From assembly GCA_013822345.1 (NCBI GenBank), contig PNKH01000027.1, positions 1 through 64,000 on the forward strand: a DNA stretch of 64,000 nucleotides, read 5' to 3'. This document shows, in pieces, positions 8,127-17,290 of the stretch; within the stretch, counting starts at the first letter, position 1; every line of letters starts with the position of its first letter. Below the pieces are notes generated by a model. The model had not been told where the DNA came from and ran no database searches. It saw only the letters and a list, made by a program, of their open reading frames with translations. The position numbers and the translations under genes were made by a program. The stretch is from Isosphaera sp. (GTDB lineage Bacteria > Planctomycetota > Planctomycetia > Gemmatales > Gemmataceae).

Positions 8127-8201
8127 TCGGCGAACCACGTCCCGAGCTCTCGGCAGCGCGCCCGCCGGGTCGTCCCGGCTCGCGCCGGGGTCGAGGTGCG
8201 A

Positions 8202-10610
8202 CTACTTCAGCTCGACGGTCACCTTGCGGATCCTGCCGGTGAACTTGTTGTCCCGCTCCTTGTAGTCGTCGGTCACCGGCGTGGCCTCGTCCACCCCCAC
8301 GTCCGCCGTCTCGTCGGCCGAGAAGATGTTCGCGTTGGTGTGCCCGATCTTCCCCTCGGCGACCTTCGCCCCGTTCACGAAGATCGTCCCCGTGCCGCCC
8401 GACCCGGGCTTGCCGCCGGCGTAGGCGAACTCGTACCGGAGCGTCACCTTCCCGGCGGGCAGCGGCTTGTCGGCGGCGACCGTGTATCGCTCCAGCCCGA
8501 CCCAGTTGTAGCAGTACCTCGGCTTCCCGTCCTTGACGTACAGGCTCCACCCGCCGAACCGCCCGGCCTGGCACAGGATCACGCCTTCACACCCCTTCTC
8601 CGGCACCTCGACCTCCGCGGTGACCGTGTGGGACCGGTTCTTGGTGTTGATGAACACGTTCTCCATCATCCCGGTCATCCCCTCGTACACGGTCAGCGAG
8701 GTGCGGCCCTGCATCAGGTCCTTCCGGCCGACCAGGGCGGCGTTGAACCGCTCCTCGACCCGGTCGTCCAGCGGGTAGACGTGGTACTTCACCGCCTCGG
8801 TCGTGAACCGCGCCTGCAGCTCCCTGAGCTTCTCCGGGTGCTTCCCCGCGACGTTGTTCGCCTGGCTGAAGTCCTCGTTCACGTCGTAAAGCTCCCACGT
8901 GTCCTTGTCGAACGAGTCCACCCGCGGCCGGGCCTCCCACGGGGCCTTGTGGACGGTCGCGGCGACCCACCCGTCGTGGTAGATCGCCCGGTTGCAGAAG
9001 ATCTCGAAGTACTGCGTCGTGTGCCGGTCCTTCGCCTTCGCGTCCCCGAAGGTGTAGACCATGCTCACCCCCTCGATCGGCCGCTGGGCGACCCCGTTGA
9101 CGGACTTGGGCTCCGGCAGCCCGCACGCCTCCAGCACCGTCGGGGCCACGTCGATGACGTGGTGGAACTGGCTCCGCACCTCGTTCCTCGCCTTGATCCC
9201 CTTCGGCCAGTGGACGACCAGCGGGTTGCGGGTCCCGCCGAAGTTCGCCGCCACCTGCTTCGTCCAGGTGAACGGGGTGCAGCCGGCGACCGCCCACCCG
9301 GCCGCGTAGTGGCCGTAGGAGTTCGGCCCGCCGAGGTCGTCGATCCGCCCGAGGATGTCCTCGGCCTTCTCGGGGACGCCGTTGAAGTAGGTGCTCTCGT
9401 TGAACAGCCCGTTCATCGTCCCCTCGGCGCTCGCCCCGTTGTCGCCGATCTGGTAGAGGAACAGGGTGTTGTCCATCTGGCCCATCTCCTCCAGGGCCGC
9501 CACCAGCCGGCCGACCTCGTGGTCGGTGTGCTCCCCGAACCCGGCGAACACCTCCATCTGCCGGGCGAACAGCTTCCGCTCGTTGTCGCTCAGCTTGTCC
9601 CAGTCCTTGATCGCCTCCGGCTTCGGGGCGAGCGGGGCGTTCGCGGGGACGACCCCGAGCTTCTTCTGGGCGGCGAGGGTGACCTCCCGCTGCTTGTCCC
9701 AGCCGTGGTCGAACTTCCCCTTGTACTTGTCGATGTACGCCTTCGGGGCGTGGTGCGGGGCGTGCGTCGCGCCGGTGGCGAAGTACATGAAGAACGGCTT
9801 GTCCGGGGTGAGCGCCTTCTGGTACTTCGACCACGCGATGGCCTGGTCGGTCATGTCGGTGGTGAAGTGGTAGTTCGGGTCCTTCGGCGTCTCGACCTTG
9901 GTCAGCCCGTCGTAGACGAGCGGGGCCCACTGGTTCGTCTCCCCGCCGATGAACCCGTAGAACTTGTCGAACCCGCTGCGGGTCGGCCACCGGTCCGTCG
10001 GGCCGGACGGGCTGACCTCCCACACCGGGCACTCGTGGTACTTGCCGAACGCGGCCGTGCTGTACCCGTTCAGCCGGAGCATCTCGGCCAGCGGGGCGAC
10101 GTTGTCCGGCCGCGACCCCGTCTGTCCCGGGAACCCGGTCGCCGTCTCGGTGATCGACCCCATGTTGCAGGAGTGGTGGTTCCGCCCGGTGAGCAGGGCG
10201 CAGCGGGTCGGGGAGCAGAGGGCGGTGGTGTGGAACCGGTTGTACCGCAGCCCGTTGTTCGCCAGCCGCTCCGCCGTCGGCATGTGCACCGGCCCGCCGA
10301 ACGCGCTCGACTGGCCGAACCCCATGTCGTCGATCAGCACGATCACGACGTTCGGCGCCCCCTTCGGGGCGGTCACGTCGAACCGCGGCGGGACCTTCAC
10401 CTTCCGGGCGTCGATCTCGGTGATCGGGTCGCGCTTCGGCTGCGGGATCGGGAGGACGGTGCGGTCGAGTTGGTCCGGGGCGGCCCCGTCGCCGGCCGCC
10501 GCCTTGTCCTGCGCCCCGGCCGGGGCCGCGGGCCAGTGGGCGACGGCTGCGTAACCGAGCGCGACGGCGGCGAGCGCCGCGGCCGGGAGAATCCACCTGC
10601 TGCGTCGCAT
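8202..10610 (-). CDS. Exported arylsulfatase (formylglycine-dependent), CSPTR type
   Basis: 802-residue sulfatase. ATG 10610 is chosen over ATG 10625 because AGGA precedes it by 8 bases and it opens directly into the signal peptide (MRRSRWILPAAALAAVALG). Metal-binding Asp94-Asp95 (VLIDDMGFG) and the formylglycine motif C132-S-P-T-R136 followed by LLTGR are intact. A C-terminal extension of roughly 150 residues (from about 650) looks like a beta-sandwich that could bind glycan. It hydrolyses sulfate esters, probably of algal or host polysaccharides, outside the cytoplasm. It needs a formylglycine-generating enzyme, not seen here. It follows sulfatase 2 after 122 bp. Confidence 0.92.
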   Translation of the reverse strand: MRRSRWILPAAALAAVALGYAAVAHWPAAPAGAQDKAAAGDGAAPDQLDRTVLPIPQPKRDPITEIDARKVKVPPRFDVTAPKGAPNVVIVLIDDMGFGQSSAFGGPVHMPTAERLANNGLRYNRFHTTALCSPTRCALLTGRNHHSCNMGSITETATGFPGQTGSRPDNVAPLAEMLRLNGYSTAAFGKYHECPVWEVSPSGPTDRWPTRSGFDKFYGFIGGETNQWAPLVYDGLTKVETPKDPNYHFTTDMTDQAIAWSKYQKALTPDKPFFMYFATGATHAPHHAPKAYIDKYKGKFDHGWDKQREVTLAAQKKLGVVPANAPLAPKPEAIKDWDKLSDNERKLFARQMEVFAGFGEHTDHEVGRLVAALEEMGQMDNTLFLYQIGDNGASAEGTMNGLFNESTYFNGVPEKAEDILGRIDDLGGPNSYGHYAAGWAVAGCTPFTWTKQVAANFGGTRNPLVVHWPKGIKARNEVRSQFHHVIDVAPTVLEACGLPEPKSVNGVAQRPIEGVSMVYTFGDAKAKDRHTTQYFEIFCNRAIYHDGWVAATVHKAPWEARPRVDSFDKDTWELYDVNEDFSQANNVAGKHPEKLRELQARFTTEAVKYHVYPLDDRVEERFNAALVGRKDLMQGRTSLTVYEGMTGMMENVFINTKNRSHTVTAEVEVPEKGCEGVILCQAGRFGGWSLYVKDGKPRYCYNWVGLERYTVAADKPLPAGKVTLRYEFAYAGGKPGSGGTGTIFVNGAKVAEGKIGHTNANIFSADETADVGVDEATPVTDDYKERDNKFTGRIRKVTVELK

Positions 10611-10694
10611 GTCGTGAGTCCTCATGGGCGTGAGCGTCAGACACCGACCCCGGACGGCGGGTCGGCCGCCGAGGGGTCGGGTTTCCGGACCGCT

Positions 10695-10725
10695 GCCCGC
10701 CCCCGCTGCCCGGGTGGGGGCGGGC
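10695..10725 (-). terminator. 10-bp hairpin after sulfatase 2
   Basis: Arms GCCCGCCCCC (10695-10704) and GGGGGCGGGC (10716-10725), 7 bp past the stop codon of sulfatase 2 and before the start of sulfatase 1. It suggests partial termination between the two genes. Confidence 0.55.
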
Positions 10726-10732
10726 GGGCGGT

Positions 10733-12484
10733 TCACTTGCTCCCGCCGCCCTCGCTCAGCTTCTTCATCACGTCGTCGATGTTGAAGCTCGCGGCCTTCT
10801 GCCGCGGCGGGAACTCCTTGAACGTCATCAGGAACTTGCCCACGTAGTCCTGGGCCGGGACGAGCAGGAAGGCGCGGTCCAGCAGCCAGTCGTAGTAGGT
10901 GTTCGAGGTCACGTCGGCCCGCTCGTACGGGTCGGTGCGGAGGTTGAAGATCTTCGGGACCCGGAGCGGGGTGAACGGTTCGGCCCACACCCGCAGGGTG
11001 CCCGGGGCCCGCTGCTCCAGGAACACCAGCTTGAAGTTGTCGTACCGCAGGGCGGTGAGCTGCTGGTCGTCGTTGCAGTACAGGAACGACTCCCGCGGCC
11101 CCTTCCCGGCCTGCCCGGTCAGGTGCGGGACGAGGTTGTACCCGTCGAGGTGGACCTTGTAGGACGTGTCCCCCAGCTTGTGACCCTTGAGCAACTTGGC
11201 GGCGATGTCGGGCTCGCCGGCGACGGCCGCCAGGGTGGGCAGCCAGTCGAGGTGGGAGGCGATCTGGTTCGACACGCTCCCCGGCTTGATCTTCCCCGGC
11301 CACCGGACCAGGCACGGCACCCGGTACGCCCCCTCCCAGTTCGAGTTCTTCTCGTTCCGGAACGGGGTCATGGCCGCGTCCGGCCAGGTGTTCAGGTGCG
11401 GCCCGTTGTCGGTCGAGTACATGACGAACGTGTTGTCCGCGACGCCGGCGTCGTCGAGCGCTTTCAGCACGGTGCCCACGTTCTTGTCGTGGTCGATCAT
11501 CGCGTCGGCGTACTCGCTCATCCACCGGCCGGACTGGCCCCTGCTCGCCGGCTTCACGTAGGTGCGGAAGTGCATGTGGGTGAAGTTCACCCACACGAAG
11601 AACGGCTTGCCGGCCTTCGCCTGCCTGCCGATGAACTCCGCCGCCCGGCCGGCGATGTCGTCGTCCACCGTCTCCATCCGCTTCTTGGTGAGCGGGCCGG
11701 TGTCCGTGATCGTCTGCCTGCCGACCTTGCCGAACCGCGGGTCGACGGTCGGGTCGTCCTTGTCGGCGGCCCTGGTGTCCAACACCCCGCGGGGCCCGTA
11801 CCGGGCGCGGAACGCCGGGTCCTTCGGGTAGTCCGGGTGCTCCGGCTCCTCCTCCGCGTTCAGGTGGTACAGGTTGCCGTAGAACTCGTCGAACCCGTGC
11901 GCCGTGGGCAGGTGCTCGTTCCGGTCGCCCAGGTGGTTCTTGCCGAACTGCCCGGTGGCGTACCCGAGCGGCCGGAGCACCTCGGCGATCGTCGGGTCCT
12001 CCTTCTGGAGGCCGAGCGAGGCCCCCGGCAACCCGACCTTCGTCAGCCCGGTGCGCATGCCGTGCTGGCCGGTGATGAACGACGCCCGCCCGGCGGTGCA
12101 GCTCTGCTCGCCGTAGTAGTCGGTGAACAGCACCCCCTCCCGGGCGACGCGGTCGATGTTCGGGGTGCGGTGGCCCATCAGCCCCATCGTGTACGCGCTG
12201 ATGTTCGACTGCCCGACATCGTCGCCCCAGATGATGCAGATGTTCGGCTTCTTCCCGTCCTTCTGGAGGTTGGCCGACACCCGCGCGTTGTGCGCCGCGA
12301 CGGCCGCCCGGTCGCCCGTGCCGCAGTCCCCCGCCGGCGGGGCCGCCGGCCGCGCCTCCGGCGGCCCGGGCGGGGACGCCTGGGCCGGCCCGTCCGGCCA
12401 CAGGCGCCCCGACGCGGCGGCGTACCCGAGGAGTCCGCCGGCGACCACGAGCGCCGCGGCCCGGAGTCGGTTCGTGCCCGTCAT
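10733..12484 (-). CDS. Exported arylsulfatase (formylglycine-dependent), CTAGR type
   Basis: 583 residues from ATG 12484, preceded by GGGAG. The frame extends upstream, but that part lacks a signal peptide and spans the promoter. It begins with a signal-type segment (AAALVVAGGLLGYAAASG). Metal ligands Asp88-Asp89 (IWGDDVGQS), the formylglycine motif C129-T-A-G-R133 (CxAxR subclass) and a distal STDNGPH motif are present. It differs strongly from sulfatase 1, so this is not a recent duplication; the pair may remove different sulfate positions of one polymer. A strong promoter lies about 140 bp upstream and may drive both genes. Confidence 0.92.
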   Translation of the reverse strand: MTGTNRLRAAALVVAGGLLGYAAASGRLWPDGPAQASPPGPPEARPAAPPAGDCGTGDRAAVAAHNARVSANLQKDGKKPNICIIWGDDVGQSNISAYTMGLMGHRTPNIDRVAREGVLFTDYYGEQSCTAGRASFITGQHGMRTGLTKVGLPGASLGLQKEDPTIAEVLRPLGYATGQFGKNHLGDRNEHLPTAHGFDEFYGNLYHLNAEEEPEHPDYPKDPAFRARYGPRGVLDTRAADKDDPTVDPRFGKVGRQTITDTGPLTKKRMETVDDDIAGRAAEFIGRQAKAGKPFFVWVNFTHMHFRTYVKPASRGQSGRWMSEYADAMIDHDKNVGTVLKALDDAGVADNTFVMYSTDNGPHLNTWPDAAMTPFRNEKNSNWEGAYRVPCLVRWPGKIKPGSVSNQIASHLDWLPTLAAVAGEPDIAAKLLKGHKLGDTSYKVHLDGYNLVPHLTGQAGKGPRESFLYCNDDQQLTALRYDNFKLVFLEQRAPGTLRVWAEPFTPLRVPKIFNLRTDPYERADVTSNTYYDWLLDRAFLLVPAQDYVGKFLMTFKEFPPRQKAASFNIDDVMKKLSEGGGSK

Positions 12485-12631
12485 CGACTTCTCCCGGTGG
12501 GAACACGGCTTCGTCACCCGCGCCCGTGACGGGGCGGACACCACGCGCGGGGCGCGGGCCGTACCCGACCACACGCCCGGATCGACTGCGGGGTTGGGGT
12601 GACGTTGAAGCGGAGTTGGAGTCGTAAGGGG

Positions 12632-12660
12632 ATTGTCGGGAGGCGCCGCGGACCTGTCAA
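12632..12660 (-). promoter_or_regulatory. Sigma70-like promoter of the sulfatase pair
   Basis: On the minus strand TTGACA (12655-12660), a perfect -35 box, is followed after 17 bp by GACAAT (12632-12637, four of six matches). Transcription from about 12625 leaves a leader of roughly 140 bases before the sulfatase start at 12484. Confidence 0.6.
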
Positions 12661-12686
12661 CGAGTTTCTGGCGAACTTCAACTCGT
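12660..12686 (-). terminator. Weak hairpin after the outer-membrane barrel gene
   Basis: Arms ACGAGTT (12660-12666) and AACTCGT (12680-12686), about 50 bp past the stop of the 12735-13661 gene and touching the -35 box of the sulfatase promoter. A modest terminator candidate. Confidence 0.3.
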
Positions 12687-12734
12687 GAGAGCGGCCGGGA
12701 CGCCCGCGGGTGGCGCTGCACCCCGGCCGTGCCG

Positions 12735-13661
12735 TCAGAACCGCAGGCCGAACCCGACGTTCGAGAAGAACCGCGGCGACTGGTCGTTCAGCCCCCACCC
12801 GAGCCGCACCCCGACCTCCAGGTCCGGGGTCACCAGGTAGTGGACGCCCGGGCTGAAGAAGTGCTGGGTGGTCTCCACCGCCCGCCCGGTCGTGACGATC
12901 CCGAAGTACTCGCCGTGGACCGCCAGCCGTTCCCCGACCGGGACCCGCAGCACCGCCGACGGCGCGAACTGGCCGAACCGGTCCCCGGCCTCGCTCGCCG
13001 TCCCGTACCGCACGGCGGCGTCGAACCGCCACCGGTTCGGCAGCTCCCACCCGGCCGCGTAGGTGGCGACGACCTGGGTGGCGGTCGGGGCGCCGGCGCT
13101 CCCCCGGGTCGGGGTGAACCCCTGGACGATGACCGCGCTCCGCGGCACCCACCGCCGCTGCTCGGTCAGCCCGACCTTCACCCCGTACGACAGGGTGGAC
13201 TCGCGCAGGAGCCGGTCCCGGGCGGCGAACACGTCCTCCCCCGCCTCCGCCCCGGTCGCCTCGGCGGCCTCCCCGCCGACCTCGTAGTTGAACCCGAACC
13301 GCAACTCGACCCGCTCGGTCAAGCCGTACCGCAGGATCAGTTCCGGGACGCTGTGCGTCTCCTTGAACCGCCGGTTGTCGGCGAACGTGTACGCGGCCTC
13401 GACGATCAGCCGGCGGCGGCCGGCGGTGGTCGTCGCCGGGGTGAACGAGTCGCGGTCCGTCTCGACCTCGTCCCGCTCCCGGCCGGGCCCGGCCGACCGC
13501 TCCCCGGTCAGGGACTCCAGGGTTTCGGCCGGCGACCCCGGGCGCTCGGCCGGCGCCCGCGCGGTCGGGAGGGAGTCGAGGGGCGACGGGTACTGGGCGG
13601 CCGACGGTCCCGCGAGACCGAGGCCGAGGGCGAGGGCCGCCAGGCGGGACGCGCGCGACAC
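12735..13661 (-). CDS. Outer-membrane beta-barrel protein (phenol MetA-degradation/transporter-like)
   Basis: 308 residues beginning at GTG 13661, 3 bp after the stop of the FadL-like gene and preceded by GGAGG. A signal peptide (LAALALGLGLAGPSAAQ) is followed by a disordered Pro/Arg-rich stretch to about residue 75, then alternating strands (RLIVEAAYTFAD, VELRFGFNYEVG, LEVGVRLGWGLND) ending in FGLRF with the terminal Phe typical of outer-membrane proteins. This pattern fits the family often labelled MetA-pathway of phenol degradation. It is probably co-translated with its upstream partner. The substrate is unknown. Confidence 0.75.
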   Translation of the reverse strand: MSRASRLAALALGLGLAGPSAAQYPSPLDSLPTARAPAERPGSPAETLESLTGERSAGPGRERDEVETDRDSFTPATTTAGRRRLIVEAAYTFADNRRFKETHSVPELILRYGLTERVELRFGFNYEVGGEAAEATGAEAGEDVFAARDRLLRESTLSYGVKVGLTEQRRWVPRSAVIVQGFTPTRGSAGAPTATQVVATYAAGWELPNRWRFDAAVRYGTASEAGDRFGQFAPSAVLRVPVGERLAVHGEYFGIVTTGRAVETTQHFFSPGVHYLVTPDLEVGVRLGWGLNDQSPRFFSNVGFGLRF

Positions 13662-13664
13662 GGG

Positions 13665-15068
13665 TCATCCTCCCGCCCGTTGGCCCGGAAGGTTCGCCCC
13701 GAGGGCCGGGTCGGCCGGGGCCGACGCGGCCGACCCGGCGGCCGACGGGCAGTCGCACTCCACCGGGGTGACCGGCTTCCGGCCCCGCCCGCCGCCGAAC
13801 TTGTACTGCATCGTGAACGTGATCTGCTGGGTCTCGATGTCGAACTTCGCCCCCACCCCGGTCGCCTCCCGGACCGGCCCGGTGAGCGAGTTCCGGAACC
13901 CGAGGGCGTACCCGGCCGAGGTGGAGATCGCGTCGGTCAGCTGCACCGTCACCCCGGCCGCGGCGGTGTGCTGGGTGATCGCCGGCCCCTGGACGTTGAA
14001 CAGCGTCGCGACGCTCGGGATCGGGTTGTCGCTGTACACGTACCCGAGGCTCACCGCCGCCCGGTCGGTCGCCTGGTACCGGGCGCCGGCGGCCGCCGCG
14101 AACACCCCCTTGTACCCGAGCCCGCCGTCCCGGACCCGGGTCCCGAACAGGTCCGTGCTCCCGTAGTCGAAGAACCGCACGTCGGCGGCGAGGAGCAGCT
14201 TGTCGGTCGCCCGGTACCCCGCGCCCAACGAGTAGATGGCCGGGAGGGTGGCGGTCAGGAACAGGGTCCGGGGCCGGCCGAGCTCGTCCCGGGCGTTGTA
14301 CTTCCACCGCTCGAACCACTGCGGGCTGGTGTACCCGAACCCGAGGTCGAGCCGGTCGGTGGCCGAGTACACGAACCCGGCCCGGAACCCGCCGCCCCAG
14401 AACGGGCGGGAGTGGGTCCCGGTCGGGAACGTCCCGATCCCGTCCCCGTTCGCGTCGTCCGGGGCGGCGAAGAACGCCGGGTCGAACGAGGTGGCGGCGA
14501 CCGACACGGTCGGCCCGGCCCCGAACACCAGCCGGTCGGTGACCCGGTACGCGGCCGTCGGGGTGAGCTGCGCGAAGGTCAGGCTGGACGCGATCGGCCC
14601 CTGGACGTTCCCGAGCGGGCCGATCCCGGACAGGAGCGGGTTGGCTAGGTCCCCGGGGAAGTTCACGCCCCCGCCGCCGAGGGTCGTCAGGCCCAGCCCG
14701 AAGGTCATCCGGGCGTCGTCCGGCTGGTAGACGATCCCCAGGCTGGACAACAGGGCGGCGTCGCTGTCGCTCCGGGTCGAGCCGAACCGCCGTCGCCCGC
14801 CTGGCCCCACGGCCGACGAGTCGAGGTTGATGTCGGGGAACAGGACGCCGCCGCCGACCGACACCTCGGACCGGCCGAGCCGGCCGATCGCGGCCGGGTT
14901 CCAGTACAGCGCCCCGATGGCGTCGACCGGGGTGGCGGTGGAGGCCCCGCCCATCGACAGGTGGGCCGCCCCGCCGCCGGGCAGGTACAGCCCCTGGGCG
15001 GGTGCCGCGGCCGGGAGGGCCAGCACCGCGGCGGCCGCGGCGGCCGCGGGTCGGAATCCGAATCGCAT
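13665..15068 (-). CDS. FadL/TodX-family outer-membrane transporter
   Basis: 467 residues. A signal peptide (AAAAAAVLALPAAAPAQG) precedes the typical FadL-family opening: GGASTATPVDAIGALYWNPA is the small hatch with the NPA motif. The remaining sequence is a long beta-barrel with repeated aromatic strand ends. The start ATG 15068 is preceded by AGGAG at a normal distance. FadL proteins carry hydrophobic compounds such as fatty acids or aromatics across the outer membrane. It ends in a low-complexity tail instead of a terminal Phe, which is unusual. It forms a two-gene unit with the downstream barrel protein. Confidence 0.82.
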   Translation of the reverse strand: MRFGFRPAAAAAAAVLALPAAAPAQGLYLPGGGAAHLSMGGASTATPVDAIGALYWNPAAIGRLGRSEVSVGGGVLFPDINLDSSAVGPGGRRRFGSTRSDSDAALLSSLGIVYQPDDARMTFGLGLTTLGGGGVNFPGDLANPLLSGIGPLGNVQGPIASSLTFAQLTPTAAYRVTDRLVFGAGPTVSVAATSFDPAFFAAPDDANGDGIGTFPTGTHSRPFWGGGFRAGFVYSATDRLDLGFGYTSPQWFERWKYNARDELGRPRTLFLTATLPAIYSLGAGYRATDKLLLAADVRFFDYGSTDLFGTRVRDGGLGYKGVFAAAAGARYQATDRAAVSLGYVYSDNPIPSVATLFNVQGPAITQHTAAAGVTVQLTDAISTSAGYALGFRNSLTGPVREATGVGAKFDIETQQITFTMQYKFGGGRGRKPVTPVECDCPSAAGSAASAPADPALGANLPGQRAGG

Positions 15069-15218
15069 CCCACGTCTCCTGGGGGAACTCCCGACGGCGG
15101 GGAGTCAACCGCTGACGGTTACGCGGGTGAGATCGGGAGAACGGGGTGGACGGGGTGAGGTGATCCGCCGGGTCGGTCCGGCGGGAGGGGTGAAGCCGGG
15201 TAAGTCGTGCGGGCGGGT

Positions 15219-16475
15219 TCACCGCCCGACCGGCAGGGTCAGCACCGGCCTGCCGCCCTTGCGGTCCCCCGCGGGGGCCCCCAGGTCGAGCTGGCGGGAC
15301 GGGCCGAGGAGCACGAACGTGCTCTTGGTCGCGTGGTCGGTGTCGTCGACGTAGAACCAGTACCCGCGGTACCGCACCGCGACCGCCGCCCCCGCCGGCG
15401 GGCGCTTGCCCCGGCACGCCTTCACGGCGAACAGCCCGCCGGTCACCGCCCGCCAGTCGAACACCCGGCCGTCCGGTTCGAGGGTCGGCTTGGCCACCCC
15501 CGCCGCGAGGTGCTCGGCCGGCACCTCGACCCCGTGCGCGGCGTAGAAGAACACCTGGATCAGCGACCGGGTCACCAGCTCCACCCGGTCCGACGGCGGG
15601 GCGCCGGGCGGCGGGTCGACGAACCCGACGGCGCTCCGGGTGACCTCGTACCGGGCGAGGCCCGGCCGGAGGTTCAGGAGCCGCACCAGTTCCCGGTACT
15701 CGGGACCCTCCAGGGCCTTCGGGCTCAGGTCGAGGAACAGCCGGCGGGACCTGGTGACGAGTTGCCACGCCTTCCGGTCCGGGGTGAGCCGGTACTCGTA
15801 CCCGGCCTTCCGGGCCTCGACCAGCGCCTCCCCGGTGACCCGGTCGGCCGCGATCGGGTCGCCGGGGTCCTCCACCTCGACCTTCCGGAACGTCAGCTCG
15901 CCGCGGTCCTGGAGCTCCTGGAACAGGTCCGCGACCCGGCGGAACTCGGCGTACTCCGGGGCGAACGAGCGGGTCGGGCCGCTCGCGGACGGGGCGTTCG
16001 GCACCCCGTTGACCCCCTCGACCCACAGCCGGAACACGGTCGAGACGGGCCAACTCGTCTCGGCCAGGAAGATGATCCCCTCGGGGGTGATCGGCTGCAG
16101 GTACCGGGCGACGGTCTCGCCGGAGTGGATGGGGGTGAGGGTGAGCGTCGGCCGGTTCGCCCCGCCCGCCGCGGCGAACGGGAGGACGCGGGAGAAGGAC
16201 CGGAAGAACGGCCCGCTGACGGACTCGGTGCCGAAGAACGGGCGGGCCTCGGCGCCGGCGGACAGCTCGTACTGGGCGGCGATCCCGGTCACCTCGACCT
16301 CGGCCGGGGGGTCGCCGTACCGGAGCCGGACGATGTTCCGGAGCAGCTCCTCGGAGTCGACCTGCCGGTACGCCTCGTTGTACCGCCCGTGGGTCTCCTC
16401 CAGGGCGCGCGGGCCGAGCGCGCAGCCGAGGGACCCGAGGCACGCCAGGCAGGTGAGGGCACTCGCCCGACGCAC
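15219..16475 (-). CDS. Hypothetical lipoprotein
   Basis: 418 residues with an export signal ending in a lipobox (LGSLGC, Cys18), so anchored to a membrane outside the cytoplasm. No known domain is recognised. The body starts with a conserved-looking segment (YRQVDSEELLRNIVRLRYGD), resembling planctomycete lipoproteins of unknown function, and ends with a Trp/Tyr-rich stretch (YRGYWFYVDDTDHATKSTF). It is 150 bp upstream of the FadL-like gene in the same direction and may belong to the same envelope unit. No function is proposed. Confidence 0.75.
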   Translation of the reverse strand: MRRASALTCLACLGSLGCALGPRALEETHGRYNEAYRQVDSEELLRNIVRLRYGDPPAEVEVTGIAAQYELSAGAEARPFFGTESVSGPFFRSFSRVLPFAAAGGANRPTLTLTPIHSGETVARYLQPITPEGIIFLAETSWPVSTVFRLWVEGVNGVPNAPSASGPTRSFAPEYAEFRRVADLFQELQDRGELTFRKVEVEDPGDPIAADRVTGEALVEARKAGYEYRLTPDRKAWQLVTRSRRLFLDLSPKALEGPEYRELVRLLNLRPGLARYEVTRSAVGFVDPPPGAPPSDRVELVTRSLIQVFFYAAHGVEVPAEHLAAGVAKPTLEPDGRVFDWRAVTGGLFAVKACRGKRPPAGAAVAVRYRGYWFYVDDTDHATKSTFVLLGPSRQLDLGAPAGDRKGGRPVLTLPVGR

Positions 16476-16711
16476 GGCCTCCTCCTCGCGACGCCGTTGG
16501 GTTCCGCACCGGTCCCGGAGGCCCGACCGACACCTCTATCGGCCGGCTCGGGGGTGCGGGTGTAGTGGTTGTGCAGGGTACGACGGCCGGGGGCCGGCGC
16601 CGCCCGGCCCCGCGGATCGCCTCGGGAGACGACGGAGCCGCCGCGAGCCCGAGCGGGCCTGGGCTTGCGGCGGCTCGTGTCGCGGGGTGTCGTCCCGGTC
16701 GAGATGCGCGA

Positions 16712-16784
16712 TGACCCTGCGGGGATTCGAACCCCGGTATCCACCTTGAAAGGGTGGTGTCCTAGGCCACTAGACGACAGGGCC
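16712..16784 (-). tRNA. tRNA-Glu (anticodon TTC)
   Basis: Minus strand. The acceptor arms GGCCCTG and CAGGGTC pair with one G-U, the anticodon loop is CTTTCAA (TTC) closed by CCACC/GGTGG, and the T-arm has GGTTCGAATCC. The 73-base gene includes an A discriminator; CCA is not encoded. Confidence 0.95.
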
Positions 16785-16903
16785 GGGCCGGCGGCGGGCC
16801 GCCACGGACACCGCATTCTTAGGGGGGGTTCTCCCGCCCGTCAACGCCCGGCCCGGACCGGGGCCGGGCGGACCGGGGTTGCATCCGCGGGCCGGGTGTG
16901 GTA

Positions 16904-16921
16904 TTTCATGAATTGATGAAA
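16904..16921. promoter_or_regulatory. Putative ArsR operator over the start codon
   Basis: TTTCAT-GAATTG-ATGAAA is an interrupted palindrome in the only AT-rich patch of the region. Its right arm contains the ArsR start codon (16916). ArsR/SmtB repressors bind AT-rich inverted repeats of this kind, so autorepression is likely. Confidence 0.5.
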
Positions 16922-17290
16922 CCGCGGCGCGACCACCCCCCGGCCTGCTCCCACGACCGCCCGCCGGCGGCCCCGGACCGGCGGCGGCTGGAGCGGGCGG
17001 CCGGGCTGTTCCGGGCCCTCGGGGACGCCGCCCGGCTCCGCACCCTGCACCTGCTGCTCGGCGGGGAGGTGTGCGTCGGCGAGGTGGTGGCCGCCCTCGG
17101 GGAGAAGTTCCCGACCGTCTCCCAGCGGCTCCGCCTGCTCCGCACCGAGGGGCTGGTGGCCCGCCGCCGGGACGGGTCGCACGTGTACTACGCCCTGGCC
17201 GACGGCCACGTCCGCGACCTGGTGGCCAACGCCCTGGCCCACGCCGACGAGTTGAACCGACCGACCACCCCCACGGAGGACGACGGATGA
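16916..17290 (+). CDS. ArsR/SmtB-family metal-responsive repressor
   Basis: 124 residues from ATG 16916; an in-frame GTG at 16898 would add six residues but neither start has a clear ribosome site, so a leaderless transcript is possible. The winged helix-turn-helix is clear: LFRALGDAARLRTLHLLL, a recognition helix in TVSQRLRLLRTEGLV and the wing RRRDGSHVYYAL. The first helix region carries VCVGEV with one Cys where metal-sensing members use CxC, and the N-terminus has Cys and several His (ACSHDRPP). Its stop overlaps the start of the His-rich gene, so the metal-binding protein is the expected target. Confidence 0.9.
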   Translation: MKPRRDHPPACSHDRPPAAPDRRRLERAAGLFRALGDAARLRTLHLLLGGEVCVGEVVAALGEKFPTVSQRLRLLRTEGLVARRRDGSHVYYALADGHVRDLVANALAHADELNRPTTPTEDDG